Both the position numbers and the translations under genes were made by a program. A DNA stretch of 64,000 bases from Terrisporobacter glycolicus ATCC 14880 = DSM 1288 (lineage in GTDB: Bacteria > Bacillota > Clostridia > Peptostreptococcales > Peptostreptococcaceae). Where the stretch lies: positions 2,170,001 through 2,234,000 of the forward strand of contig NZ_CP117523.1 in the NCBI RefSeq assembly GCF_036812735.1, given 5' to 3'. Shown piece by piece: positions 15,240-24,342 of the stretch; the stretch's first letter is position 1, and the number at the start of each line of letters is the position of its first letter. The notes beneath the pieces are model-generated. The model ran no database searches and was not told where the DNA came from. It saw only the letters and a program-made list of their open reading frames with translations.

Positions 15240-16787
15240 TTAAATTTTTTTAATCTTTTCTTTTACTTTATCTATAATTAAATTAACTTCATCTACCTTA
15301 AGAACAATTATACTAAGTCCATATACAATTGCTCCTGCACCTGCAGATAAGGCTAAAGTAAGTCCTTCCTTTATAAATCCATTTCCTAGTATATTTCCTA
15401 AAAACTTATATACAAATAATGTAACTATAGACATTATTACAGCTGAAAGTATTGATTTTAACATTACTACCAATATTGATTTTCCTCCAAATTGGCCAAT
15501 CTTTTTTCTAAGACTAATAAATAGTAATGCTATAGTAATAAGGGCTGATATACTAGTTGCAAAGGCAAGTCCAGCCAACTGCATATTTGTGAACTTTACA
15601 AAGAGTATGTTTAATACTATATTTACAAACATGGCAATTATACCATTTATCATAGGTGTTTTTGTATCTTGTAGAGAATAAAATACCTTTCCTAATATAT
15701 CTCTAAGACCAAATCCTATCATCCCAATAGAGTAAAATACTAAAGCAATTGCTGTCATCTCAGTTGCCCTTGCATCAAACTCACCCCTTTCAAAAAGAAG
15801 TTTAACTATAGGATTTGCTAGTATTATTGCACCTACAGATATTGGTATAACCAATAGAGAAACAGTATTGACTGACTTTACTATTGATTTATTAAACTCT
15901 TCCTTATTATCTTCTGTTGATAGTTTAGATAGTACAGGATATATTACAGATGAGATTGATACTATAAATATACCCATAACAAATTGATTAAGTTTTGTTG
16001 CATAATTTAATGCAGATATACTTCCTGCTACTAAAGTTGATGCTATTGTTCTATCTACTATGGAGTTTATTTGGTTAACGGCAACACCTATTAATACAGG
16101 TGCTATTAGCCATATCATCTTTTTCATTTGTTCATCTTTAAAATTGACATAGGGTCTATATCTATATCCTTTTTTCATGGCAAAAGGAAGTTGAAATAAA
16201 AATTGAAGTAATAAACCTATAAGCGCACCCCAAGGTAGTAAATTTGAATCTACTTTTGCACTAATTATTATACTTGCAATTATTAAAATATTGTATGGTA
16301 TTGGCATAAGCCCTGGTATTATAAAATTATCATTTACTTGTAAATAAGCCATCATTATGTAACTCATACCTAAAAATGCCATTCCAAGAGTCATTACTCT
16401 CGTAAAGTATATAGCTTGTTTAAAGGTTTCACCTTCGAATCCTACTGCAAATAATTTTACAATTTGTGGAGTAAATATAACCCCTATTATTGAAATTACT
16501 ATACATATCAATACTACTATATTAAATACATTATTTGTATATTTTTTTGCACCATCTTCTCCCAAATTTGATTTTACATCACAATAAATTGGAATAAATG
16601 CAGTTCCTAGTGAAGTACCTATAGCTGTAAATATTACAGCTGGAATATTCATTGCTACTAAGAAAGCATCACTTGTACCCGATGCTCCATAAACTGATGC
16701 TAGTGTTAATTCTCTACCAAATCCAAGTATTTTGGCCAACAAAATGGCTATCATAAGACCTAGAGCTGCTTTTGCTACTTTTGACAT
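15240..16787 (-). CDS. murJ: Lipid II flippase MurJ
   Basis: A 515-residue MOP-superfamily protein with about 14 membrane helices. It flips undecaprenyl-linked lipid II to the outer face for peptidoglycan synthesis. Family signatures are KILGFGRELTLASVYG near the N-terminus and GERGEFDARAT-like LLFERGEFDARAT in the seventh-eighth helix loop; length is normal. The ribosome site is AGGAGA. The DedA gene lies 18 bases upstream and is likely co-transcribed. Confidence 0.92.
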   Translation of the reverse strand: MSKVAKAALGLMIAILLAKILGFGRELTLASVYGASGTSDAFLVAMNIPAVIFTAIGTSLGTAFIPIYCDVKSNLGEDGAKKYTNNVFNIVVLICIVISIIGVIFTPQIVKLFAVGFEGETFKQAIYFTRVMTLGMAFLGMSYIMMAYLQVNDNFIIPGLMPIPYNILIIASIIISAKVDSNLLPWGALIGLLLQFLFQLPFAMKKGYRYRPYVNFKDEQMKKMIWLIAPVLIGVAVNQINSIVDRTIASTLVAGSISALNYATKLNQFVMGIFIVSISSVIYPVLSKLSTEDNKEEFNKSIVKSVNTVSLLVIPISVGAIILANPIVKLLFERGEFDARATEMTAIALVFYSIGMIGFGLRDILGKVFYSLQDTKTPMINGIIAMFVNIVLNILFVKFTNMQLAGLAFATSISALITIALLFISLRKKIGQFGGKSILVVMLKSILSAVIMSIVTLFVYKFLGNILGNGFIKEGLTLALSAGAGAIVYGLSIIVLKVDEVNLIIDKVKEKIKKI

Positions 16788-16805
16788 ATATTTTCTCCTA
16801 TTAAT

Positions 16806-17399
16806 TTATCTTATTTTTTTCTTTTTTCTATAAAATATTACTATTACTATAGCTAGTAATGTCCCCACTATTAATGAATAATTTTTAACCATATAAGCAA
16901 TTAAAGATAAATTATCTCCAAAAATATAACCTAAAAATATTAGTATAGTATTCCATACGCTTATACCTATAGTTGAGTATAATATGAAAATACTTATATT
17001 CATTTTATTTATTCCTGCAGGAATAGATATCACTGTTCTTGCTACAGGAACTACCCTTGCTATCATAACAGATATTTTTCCGTATTTATTCATCCACCAC
17101 ATGGATGATCTAATGGAAGGCTGTGTTTTAGGATATTTTTTCATCATATATTTTAATAGAGGCTTTCCAAAATACAAGCCTATTAAATAATTTGTAATAC
17201 TGCCAACTATTCCTCCAAAAACTGACACCATAAGAGCTAAAGCAAAGTTAATATTTCCCCTAGCTATCATTATGCCTATAAATGGCAATACTATCTCACT
17301 CGGTAGTGGAAAATTTGCATATTCAAGCATAACTACTAAAAATATACTTATTAATCCATATTGCTCAATTAGATTTTCTGCTAATATGTTAAAATCCAA
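16806..17399 (-). CDS. DedA family membrane protein
   Basis: A 197-residue DedA/VTT-domain protein. Signatures are FPLPSEIVLPFIG, FGGIVGSITNYLIG and ARVVPVARTVISIPAG, the last being the conserved re-entrant hairpin. Bacterial DedA proteins help return undecaprenyl phosphate or phospholipids across the membrane, which fits the adjacent lipid II flippase gene. The start is TTG at 17399 behind TAGGAGGG. Confidence 0.88.
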   Translation of the reverse strand: MDFNILAENLIEQYGLISIFLVVMLEYANFPLPSEIVLPFIGIMIARGNINFALALMVSVFGGIVGSITNYLIGLYFGKPLLKYMMKKYPKTQPSIRSSMWWMNKYGKISVMIARVVPVARTVISIPAGINKMNISIFILYSTIGISVWNTILIFLGYIFGDNLSLIAYMVKNYSLIVGTLLAIVIVIFYRKKKKIR

Positions 17400-17511
17400 A
17401 TCTTACCCTCCTAAAATTTATGTAATTTCTCCCCTTATACTAATTTAAATCATTTGAATGAAAGTAATATGAAAAAAAGATTAAGATTTCCTTAAATTAA
17501 AGTAAACAAAT

Positions 17512-17553
17512 AAAAAGTGTCTATCTTTTTAGTGAGATAAACACATTTTTAAA
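17512..17553 (-). terminator. Terminator after the MFS gene
   Basis: AAAAAGTGTCTATCTT pairs imperfectly with AGATAAACACATTTTT. It is the weakest of the GTGTATC-type terminators in the window. Confidence 0.65.
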
Positions 17554-17614
17554 TTACTTATATATAATTGTACTTTTTCAATAAAACTATCTAATAAATC
17601 ATATTCTGTTCCTA

Positions 17615-18820
17615 TTAATCATTAACATTTTTTAGATTTTTAATCAAAAGCATTCCCACAGCACCAGTTATGCAAACTGCCGTAATTATCATCCAAGCCA
17701 CAAATATACCACAGGCATCTATTACATCTCCCATTATCATGGGTCCAAGAGCATACCCTGCACCAGATATCATGGGGAAAATCGAACTTATCCTTCCCCT
17801 ATGAGATGGGGGTGTATTATTTGCAATAAAGGCTTGAGCATTTGTTGCTATAAGAACCTCACCAATAGTTAAAGCCAATGTGGCAGCAAAAAAAGATATT
17901 TTATAATATGCAAAGGCGTATATAATAAAACTCAATCCGTATAACATTCCACCTGCACTCATAATATTCAAAGTTCTGTATTTTTTAGTAAAATAAGTTA
18001 ATATAGGTGTAAAAGTTATTACTATAAGACCATTAAATCCACCTAAAAAACCATAAAGCCTAGCTCCACCATCATTAAACAATTCACCTAACTGAATAGG
18101 TAGTGTAAATACCCATTGACTATATGCAAATTGAAATAACAACATCATTAATGGAAATAAAAAAAGTATGGGTCTTTTTAAAATAACACTTAATGTTGAT
18201 TTTTCTAAATCTTCTTCTTCAAAGTCTAGTACAACTTCCTTTTGTTTATTTGGTTCTTTTACATAAAATATAATTAATAAAAGTGCAACTACAGTTGTTA
18301 GCGCATCACCTATAAAAATCAAAGACAAATAATCTTTGTACAAAAAACCTCCAATTATAGGCCCTATGGAAAATCCTATGTTTACACCCATATATAATAA
18401 TGAATAAGAACTCTTTCTATTACTTTCATTTGTTAAATCTGCATTTAAAGCATCGTAGGCAGGCATTGAGATAGAATAAAAACAAGAAGATAATATCATA
18501 AATTTAGCCGTTGTGATTGAAAGTGGAATTATTCCACAAATTATTAGCATTATAATTCCCATTGTCTGAAATATGGTTATTACTTTTTTTCTTCCTATGG
18601 TATCTGTTAATTTTCCTCCCATTATTATACATGGAACTTGACATACGGCCATAAAAGTAACAAATTCCCCAGCTTCTCCTGCACTCATTCCCAATTTCTG
18701 TGTTAATATTAAGGACATTAAAGGTTGAACAAATGCACCTAGTGCATTAACTATTTTCCCTAAAAACAATATGTAGATTTCCCTCGGTAGGCCTTTGTAG
18801 GTACTTAATAGGTTTTTCAT
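17615..18820 (-). CDS. MFS drug-efflux type transporter
   Basis: A 401-residue protein with 12 predicted membrane helices. GGKLTDTIGRKK after the second helix is motif A of the major facilitator superfamily. SIGPIIGGFLY resembles motif C, which marks proton-coupled exporters, so drug or metabolite efflux is more likely than uptake. The start at 18820 follows GGGTGG. It stands alone between a terminator and the S41 peptidase gene; substrate unknown. Confidence 0.85.
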   Translation of the reverse strand: MKNLLSTYKGLPREIYILFLGKIVNALGAFVQPLMSLILTQKLGMSAGEAGEFVTFMAVCQVPCIIMGGKLTDTIGRKKVITIFQTMGIIMLIICGIIPLSITTAKFMILSSCFYSISMPAYDALNADLTNESNRKSSYSLLYMGVNIGFSIGPIIGGFLYKDYLSLIFIGDALTTVVALLLIIFYVKEPNKQKEVVLDFEEEDLEKSTLSVILKRPILFLFPLMMLLFQFAYSQWVFTLPIQLGELFNDGGARLYGFLGGFNGLIVITFTPILTYFTKKYRTLNIMSAGGMLYGLSFIIYAFAYYKISFFAATLALTIGEVLIATNAQAFIANNTPPSHRGRISSIFPMISGAGYALGPMIMGDVIDACGIFVAWMIITAVCITGAVGMLLIKNLKNVND

Positions 18821-18883
18821 CTTACCACCCACTTATTTTCTAATCTTACTATTAAGTTTAGTTTATACGTGGCTTCCATACAA

Positions 18884-20131
18884 TTATTTTTCTTCAAGTT
18901 CCAATACTTTTTTAATACATTTATCATGCTCAAATGTATTAACCCAAGGATTTTCAACAAAATAATCTGGCTTTGTTTTAAACTCTTCGTTACAAGTTCC
19001 ATCAGATGTTACTCCCATATCTTTGGAAAATCTAAATACATAGCCACTATTAGGCAACATTCCAAGAAGTGGGTCAGAGCCGATTCCATCTCCACCTGTT
19101 GTTTCACCTATAAGTGTGGCAAATCCTGATTCTTTTGCAAAGGATGCAAGTATTTCAGATGATGAATAAACGCCTTTATCAACTAATAAATATATACTTC
19201 TTTTAAAATTTATAGATTCTTCACTTGGCTCCATTTTTATAGTATTTTTGCAATAATATTTGAAATCTTTCTTAACTTCTGGAGGTAAATTAGTTAAAGG
19301 TTTTGTATTTAAATCTTTTACTTCACCAAAATCATTTTCATATTTTAATTTTGATTTTTTTATAAAATTATTTATCAAATCTCCATCTTTCCAAAAACAA
19401 TATGTTGTTTGTGTATAGGACTTGTTTATTAACTTTGGTAGCAAATAAAACATCCAGTAGCCACTATCTCCTCCACCATTTCCTCTTATATCAATAACCA
19501 TTGCTTCGTAGTCCTTACATTTATCTAAATATTCATCAATTAATTCAATATCCATATTCATGTTATAATAACTTATCATTTGAGGTATGCGAATATAGCC
19601 TATCTTCCCTTCCTCAATATCTTTAACAGATGCATTTTTCACACCTTTTATTTCTCCATTTTTTCCTTCATCTACAACTGCTATTTTTTGATTTTTATCA
19701 ACATTGTATCTAGCTAAGGCTTTTCTGTTGTTTATTACTGGTAGTTGTACTTTTTTCTGCCAACCTTTGCTCATAGTATAAACCTCTCTAAAAAATTTAA
19801 ATTGTTTAGAATCTGTAATCATATTAGTATGCCCGTTGTTTAATTCACTGAGCATATCATCTAAAACCATTAAAAACTCATCATCTGTCTCAGTATTTTT
19901 TATTTTTTGCAAATATTCTTCTTTTTTACTTAGCCAATCCACATTGTTCAATCTTTTGTTCACTTCTAAAAAAGGATAATTTTCTTTTATTGTATTGTAT
20001 AAATAATTAAAGTCCTCTATCTTTCTTTCCTCCGTTAATAATATGTCTGTACCTATTTTACTGTTATAGATTAAAAGTCCACTGCCAATTAATATTAAAA
20101 ATACTATTGCAAACTTTTTTAATCCTTTCAC
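18884..20131 (-). CDS. Secreted or membrane-anchored S41 family peptidase
   Basis: A 415-residue protein with an N-terminal membrane anchor (FAIVFLILIGSGLLIY). DDMLSELNNGHTNM is the helical lead of the tail-specific protease core, MVIDIRGNGGGDSGYW is the substrate-binding strand, and VYSSSEILASFAKES holds the probable catalytic Ser. No PDZ domain is obvious between them. S41 peptidases of this kind act outside the membrane on peptides or lipoproteins. A fragment of a sigma factor lies directly upstream, overlapping the start by four bases. Confidence 0.85.
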   Translation of the reverse strand: MKGLKKFAIVFLILIGSGLLIYNSKIGTDILLTEERKIEDFNYLYNTIKENYPFLEVNKRLNNVDWLSKKEEYLQKIKNTETDDEFLMVLDDMLSELNNGHTNMITDSKQFKFFREVYTMSKGWQKKVQLPVINNRKALARYNVDKNQKIAVVDEGKNGEIKGVKNASVKDIEEGKIGYIRIPQMISYYNMNMDIELIDEYLDKCKDYEAMVIDIRGNGGGDSGYWMFYLLPKLINKSYTQTTYCFWKDGDLINNFIKKSKLKYENDFGEVKDLNTKPLTNLPPEVKKDFKYYCKNTIKMEPSEESINFKRSIYLLVDKGVYSSSEILASFAKESGFATLIGETTGGDGIGSDPLLGMLPNSGYVFRFSKDMGVTSDGTCNEEFKTKPDYFVENPWVNTFEHDKCIKKVLELEEK

Positions 20132-20334
20132 TTTATCCCCCCTATTTTAATTGTTCTTTTATATATAAAAACAATAATATACAATAAAGATTGTAGCATA
20201 TCCCCTGTTTCATAATCATTAATTTTCCCATATTTAATTTCAAAAAAAATAAGAACTGTTTTAAATTTACTCCTATTTACCCAAACCGAAAGAAAAACAT
20301 CATTTACACATTCTTCAATAACATTTGTCATCAT
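20128..20334 (-). pseudogene. Fragment of an ECF sigma factor (region 2)
   Basis: The translated frame reads IEECVNDVFLSVWVNRSKFK and then loses similarity. This is the end of sigma region 2 (D-I-E-E-x-V-N-D-V-F-L-x-V-W-x-N) of extracytoplasmic-function sigma factors. Region 1-2 before it and region 4 after it are absent. An intact sigma gene may once have preceded the peptidase gene, with which the remnant now overlaps. Confidence 0.7.
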
Positions 20335-20393
20335 ATAATTTCAAATTTTATTAAGTTTATTATTATTGACCCTTGTAAATATTATATTACTGC

Positions 20394-20424
20394 ACAAAAA
20401 AAGTAGCTCATTTTGAACTACTTT
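20394..20424 (-). terminator. Terminator after the repeat-domain protein gene
   Basis: Reading the minus strand, AAAGTAG pairs with CTACTTT and a run of T follows. It lies just beyond the stop of the gene at 20434. Confidence 0.75.
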
Positions 20425-20433
20425 ATATAAATA

Positions 20434-20799
20434 TTAATCTCTTTCACTTATATCATTTGTAATTAAATATTTTGAAATATACATAGCTTTTATAATTTTT
20501 GTCAGCCTAGTATGATTTCCTGTACCTTCCACTGCTTTTATCTTTGCTTTTTCACACTTACTTATAATTGACGTAACTGGAGCTATGGATTTTTCAAGAT
20601 CTTCCTTTGTATATTTATCTTTAATATTTTCTTCTTCTATTAATGATTTTGATATATATAATGCTTTTATCCTATTTTTAAGAAGTGTATGTTGTGATGT
20701 TCCTTCTTCAAATTTGGGATGCATTTTTTCACAGTTTTTTATAGTTGAAGTTACAACATTTAGTGCTTCTTTTAATTCTTCTTTTGTATATTTATCCAT
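20434..20799 (-). CDS. Protein made of two tandem copies of a ~57-residue domain
   Basis: A 121-residue protein whose two halves are clear repeats: KYTKEELKEALNVVTSTIKN... against KYTKEDLEKSIAPVTSIISK..., then CEKM/CEKA, EGTSQHTLLKNRIKALYISK against EGTGNHTRLTKIIKAMYISK. The domain is helical with conserved E-G-T and H-T-x-L-x-x-x-I-K-A. I recognise the pattern as a recurrent Clostridia hypothetical but not its function. Each copy keeps a Cys in the same place. Soluble, cytoplasmic. Confidence 0.75.
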   Translation of the reverse strand: MDKYTKEELKEALNVVTSTIKNCEKMHPKFEEGTSQHTLLKNRIKALYISKSLIEEENIKDKYTKEDLEKSIAPVTSIISKCEKAKIKAVEGTGNHTRLTKIIKAMYISKYLITNDISERD

Positions 20800-20871
20800 A
20801 TTATTTCACCTCAAATTCCTACATATTTATGCTTACTTATAATATCATAATATATATTGGAATTCATCATA

Positions 20872-21081
20872 CTAATCAAAATAAAACAATTCTTCAAATT
20901 TTTTATCAAGCGCTATACATAAAATTAATGCTAACTTTGCAGTAGGATTAAACTGCCCTGTTTCAATAGAGCTAATTGTATTTCTTGAAACACCAACCAT
21001 TTCTGCAAGTTGACTTTGGGAAAGTTTCTTTTCCCCACGAAATTCTTTTAAACGGTTTTTTAATATTAATTCTTCATTCAT
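20872..21081 (-). CDS. XRE-family small repressor
   Basis: A 69-residue helix-turn-helix protein (LSQSQLAEMVGVSRNTISSI is the HTH). It is of the compact YozG/Cro type with nothing beyond the DNA-binding fold. It follows by six bases a membrane-protein gene (21088-21402), the usual pair arrangement; an array of palindromes lies upstream of both. It is probably autoregulatory. Confidence 0.88.
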   Translation of the reverse strand: MNEELILKNRLKEFRGEKKLSQSQLAEMVGVSRNTISSIETGQFNPTAKLALILCIALDKKFEELFYFD

Positions 21082-21087
21082 GTTTAA

Positions 21088-21402
21088 TTACCTCACTGAT
21101 ACTAAAATAAAGCCTATTAATGAAGCAATAGATACTATTCCAGCAGCTATGGTAGTTACAAGGTATACTTTTTTATGAGTAAATTGATACTTTGGAATTG
21201 CTTCAGCAGCTATAAATATCCAAAATAATGAAGATACTGCATAACTTTTCTCTCCCATAAAAGAATTAAATAGCACTATAAAAACAAATACAAGACAAAA
21301 AGCAGTAAAACCTATCTTACGGCCTTTATTTTCAACGTATTCTATACCTTCATCTTTGTTTGAATTACGACTTTTCATTAATATCTCTTCTTTTTTATAC
21401 AT
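21088..21402 (-). CDS. Three-helix membrane protein paired with an XRE repressor (DUF6442-like)
   Basis: A 104-residue protein: a charged N-terminus (MKSRNSNKDEGIEYVENKGR), then hydrophobic segments at about residues 30-47, 53-67 and 79-100. The pattern N-E-x-x-x-x-E-N-x-G-R-K-x-G before the first helix is that of DUF6442-like partners of small XRE repressors. GGAGGGG is the ribosome site. The pair probably forms one regulated unit; function unknown. Confidence 0.75.
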   Translation of the reverse strand: MYKKEEILMKSRNSNKDEGIEYVENKGRKIGFTAFCLVFVFIVLFNSFMGEKSYAVSSLFWIFIAAEAIPKYQFTHKKVYLVTTIAAGIVSIASLIGFILVSVR

Positions 21403-21428
21403 CTTTATACCCCTCCTGCTACATTTTA

Positions 21429-21505
21429 TGCCAAGTAAACTTGGTAATTAAATAATAACAGTGCCAAGTTTTATTGTCAACCATTTTTGCAAATAAAACT
21501 TGGCA
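21429..21505 (-). promoter_or_regulatory. Operator array of the XRE/membrane pair
   Basis: TGCCAAGTTTTATT (21462-21475) and AATAAAACTTGGCA (21492-21505) form a perfect 14-bp inverted repeat with a 16-base spacer. A third site, CCAAGTAAACTTGG (21431-21444), is palindromic on its own and shares the CCAAGT half. The array lies directly upstream of the 21402 start, so it is a strong candidate for XRE repressor binding. Confidence 0.75.
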
Positions 21506-21546
21506 TTACTTTTTATCATAAAAAATTACTCTATTATTTTAATTGT

Positions 21547-21972
21547 TTACAACTTGCAAAAATAAGGTCCCAGCCAACCTCTTTCATGAGTATTTACATA
21601 AGTCCATCTAAAGTATTTATCTACTATATATATATCATCCTCTTTATTAAAATCTTTTGCCCTAACTTTATCCCCATCAAAAACCTCAAAAACTTTATTT
21701 TCATATTCAGATAAATAATCATAATCATAATCATCAAAGAAAATATAATATCCTCTTTTCCTCAATTCATCAAATGCTTTTCTTGCCTCATCACCTTCTA
21801 AACAATCTCTTTTCTCATTAGAAAATACATGCCATAAATAGCTATCCATGCCTATTTCATCTATTCTTTCTCTTTCTGTTAAATGTCCTGCAAATACTTC
21901 TATCCATTTATCTTCAATCTCTTCTAAATTATCTAAAGCTTGAAAATTAATATTTTTATAAAACAGTACCAT
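21547..21972 (-). CDS. DUF4275 family protein
   Basis: A 141-residue soluble protein. The segment WIEVFAGHLTERERIDEIGM followed by SYLWHVFSNEKRDCLEG and DEARKAFDEL fits DUF4275. Family members occur in orphan arrays of immunity-like genes; a role is not known to me. The adjacent gene is a DUF3997-like fusion, also typical of such arrays. Confidence 0.75.
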   Translation of the reverse strand: MVLFYKNINFQALDNLEEIEDKWIEVFAGHLTERERIDEIGMDSYLWHVFSNEKRDCLEGDEARKAFDELRKRGYYIFFDDYDYDYLSEYENKVFEVFDGDKVRAKDFNKEDDIYIVDKYFRWTYVNTHERGWLGPYFCKL

Positions 21973-22046
21973 AATTAACCCCCTAAATATAATTAATATT
22001 TCCCATTATATAACTATCTCCCACTTAACTAATTAAAAATTTTTAC

Positions 22047-22994
22047 CTAAAATGATATTGAAAAATAAACAAAATACGGGATGTTAAATATAGCAAATAA
22101 TAATGCTATTTTTTTTATTTGTTTTTCATCTATATATTTGTTTTTATATACTTCTTTTAAAGAAAATCTACCAACAAATAAATAATTCATTATGCCTATT
22201 AGCATTATAAGTATTAATAAAAAACTCAAAGAATATATGTTATCAAAAGGATTTGTTGCAATGGCTAATGATTCTTTTATTATAAAATATATTGTTTTAT
22301 TTAAATTTTCAAATTCATCAATAAACATAGGAATACTCATTATAAGAATAGCAATCAATTGTGATAACCAAGTTGAAAAACATATTTTAACACTGGATAG
22401 TTTATAGATATTCTTTATTTCTTTCAAATTCATTTTCATTACTTTTAAAATAATAGCTAATATTATTGAATTAAAAATAAAATTAAATGGCAATACTAAC
22501 AACCATAAAAGAGGAAATATACCAAAAATTTCAATCAATAAAATCTTTTCTGGTAGAATATGATCTTGTTCATATTCATCTAAGTCTTTAAGTTCTATGC
22601 TTGACGGTATATTTAATTTATTCTTTTCTTTATTAAATTCAGTATTTGTCAAAGGTCCATATTTAACTACTTCCTTAGTATCTACTATGTAATATACATT
22701 TAAATTAGTCTTTGCAACTATATATCTATTTTCATCATGTCCTACTTTCACTATATACTCATTATCCACATTGTCTTCATCAAGCTCTTTAAATTCTTGT
22801 TCACTATCTACTGAATGTATTTGTATCCCATCAAAATCACCTTCTTCAGGATAAATACTTATATCTTCTGCTGAGCTTCGAATTACTCTATATCCATTTA
22901 TTAGCTCTATTTTATAATCCCCTAGACCTGCACATCCTACCATAATTAAACCCATCAATAAAACACTTATTAATTTCAAAGTCTTTTTTACCAT
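22047..22994 (-). CDS. DUF3997-like lipoprotein fused to a multi-pass membrane domain
   Basis: A 315-residue protein. The lipobox is IMVGC (Cys 21). The next ~125 residues match the lipoprotein at 5383-5787 (DYKIELINGYRVIRSS, HDENRYIVAKTNLNVYYIVD, LKDLDEYEQ). A membrane region of about 150 residues with four or five helices follows (FPLLWLLVLPFNFIFNSIIL to the C-terminus). A lipid anchor on a protein that also spans the membrane is uncommon; the helices would need to follow an outside domain. Confidence 0.7.
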   Translation of the reverse strand: MVKKTLKLISVLLMGLIMVGCAGLGDYKIELINGYRVIRSSAEDISIYPEEGDFDGIQIHSVDSEQEFKELDEDNVDNEYIVKVGHDENRYIVAKTNLNVYYIVDTKEVVKYGPLTNTEFNKEKNKLNIPSSIELKDLDEYEQDHILPEKILLIEIFGIFPLLWLLVLPFNFIFNSIILAIILKVMKMNLKEIKNIYKLSSVKICFSTWLSQLIAILIMSIPMFIDEFENLNKTIYFIIKESLAIATNPFDNIYSLSFLLILIMLIGIMNYLFVGRFSLKEVYKNKYIDEKQIKKIALLFAIFNIPYFVYFSISF

Positions 22995-23243
22995 ATATTA
23001 CTCCCCCATCTACAAATTCCTATTATTGTTATAATTGCAAAGCTAGTTAACATAGTGTTGATATTAGAAAAAATTTTAATAACAAAAATCAGGAATATAC
23101 CTATTGATATACCACTATTTTTCTCATTGCATTATCTAAAATGTAAATGATGTTATCTATAATCGTCAAGCACAAGTCTAGTTTTTTATGTGAAGCATTG
23201 ATATAATACATGTAGTTACATTTGCATAAGGAGGAGTCAGTGA

Positions 23244-23936
23244 ATGCTTGGATGGATTATAATAATATTTGGCCTATATAAAATTATAGGCGATGCAAAT
23301 TTTGGGGGAGGTCTTATAATTATAGTATTTGGGATATTTTGTCTTGCAAGAGAAAACGATATAGAAGAAACTAAAAAAGAATCAACTATTGATAGAAGCA
23401 AAGATATTCTTGATGAAATTGGTGGCTATAATAATATAGATATTAACTTAAGCAAATATTGCGATGAAGGTCAGTTGATTGTCCTTAAAAATAAAAAAGT
23501 CTGTATTGGTTGGAATAATTTTGAAACAAAAAAACTTATAGATTTTAACTCTATTGTTAAGCTAGAAATTAAGGTTAATAATATAACTATAGGAAATACA
23601 AATGACGGTTCTAGACGTGAATTCAAAGAAATTATTGAGTCAATAAATGTATATATTCATACAAATGAATCTACAGAAGAACTAGTTTTCAAATATTTAG
23701 CCTATGATATTGATGAATCTCAAGAAAACTATAATGAAATATTAAAAGGATTAAAGCGATTTGAAATAATGCTAGAGGATACTTCACATTTAGATTCCTC
23801 TGATAGAACAAATAACATAAATATTAATGAAAATTCTGTTCCTAAGCAAATCAAGGAATATAAAGAGTTGTTAGATATGAATGCAATAACTCTAGAAGAA
23901 TTTGAAATGAAAAAGAAAGAGCTTTTAAATAATTAA
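23244..23936 (+). CDS. Membrane protein with C-terminal SHOCT domain
   Basis: A 230-residue protein, the only plus-strand gene of this stretch. Two short hydrophobic segments at residues 3-13 and 20-35 are followed by a beta-rich soluble domain. The last 30 residues (IKEYKELLDMNAITLEEFEMKKKELL) are a SHOCT module, a short C-terminal helix-pair found on many membrane proteins. AAGGAGG lies 9 bases upstream. It ends at a strong terminator. Confidence 0.75.
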   Translation: MLGWIIIIFGLYKIIGDANFGGGLIIIVFGIFCLARENDIEETKKESTIDRSKDILDEIGGYNNIDINLSKYCDEGQLIVLKNKKVCIGWNNFETKKLIDFNSIVKLEIKVNNITIGNTNDGSRREFKEIIESINVYIHTNESTEELVFKYLAYDIDESQENYNEILKGLKRFEIMLEDTSHLDSSDRTNNININENSVPKQIKEYKELLDMNAITLEEFEMKKKELLNN

Positions 23937-23940
23937 AAAA

Positions 23941-23989
23941 TAAGGACTATTGCATAAACAATTAAGAATTGTTCTGCGATAGTCCTTTT
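23941..23989 (+). terminator. Terminator of the SHOCT protein gene
   Basis: AAGGACTAT pairs with ATAGTCCTT, with an inner stem AACAATT/AATTGTT, then a T-run. A long and stable hairpin. Confidence 0.9.
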
Positions 23990-24090
23990 TGTTTGCATCA
24001 GACTTATATTGCGTACTTATTTTTTATTATAGATATATATCTTTGCTTACCATCGTATTTACTGTTTTCAATACCATATTTTTATATGAT

Positions 24091-24127
24091 AAAAGCACTT
24101 AATAAATTTATTTACTAAGTGCTTTTA
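24091..24127 (-). terminator. Terminator after the 24154 gene
   Basis: AAAAGCACTTA pairs with TAAGTGCTTTT; T-runs on both sides allow bidirectional action. Confidence 0.85.
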
Positions 24128-24153
24128 TTATTACAAACTATTAAAATTGTGAT

Positions 24154-24342
24154 TTAAAAAATAGCAGTAAAAAATAACGAATTTACGATTATCAATGTTA
24201 TCATAATCGTAGATAGTATTTTACCAACCTTTGAGCCAAAATCGTACTTAAATTTATAGACAAAAATTACATTTAAATAGTGTGTACATGAACACATGAA
24301 ATAATCATAGTATTTACTTTTCATTGTATTAAAATTATTCAT
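24154..24342 (-). CDS. Short possible membrane protein downstream of a lipoprotein gene
   Basis: A 62-residue frame whose ATG overlaps the stop of the lipoprotein gene at 24342 (TAATG), so translational coupling is possible. Only the C-terminal 20 residues (ILSTIMITLIIVNSLFFTAI) are hydrophobic. The N-terminal half has unusual composition (YDYFMCSCTHYLNVIFVYKF), so it may be the decayed end of a longer gene. Low confidence. Confidence 0.35.
   Translation of the reverse strand: MNNFNTMKSKYYDYFMCSCTHYLNVIFVYKFKYDFGSKVGKILSTIMITLIIVNSLFFTAIF

Noticed and set aside
18869-19129. Plus-strand open frame within the S41 peptidase gene
   Set aside because: It is the reverse-strand shadow of a clear protease frame and has no start signal.
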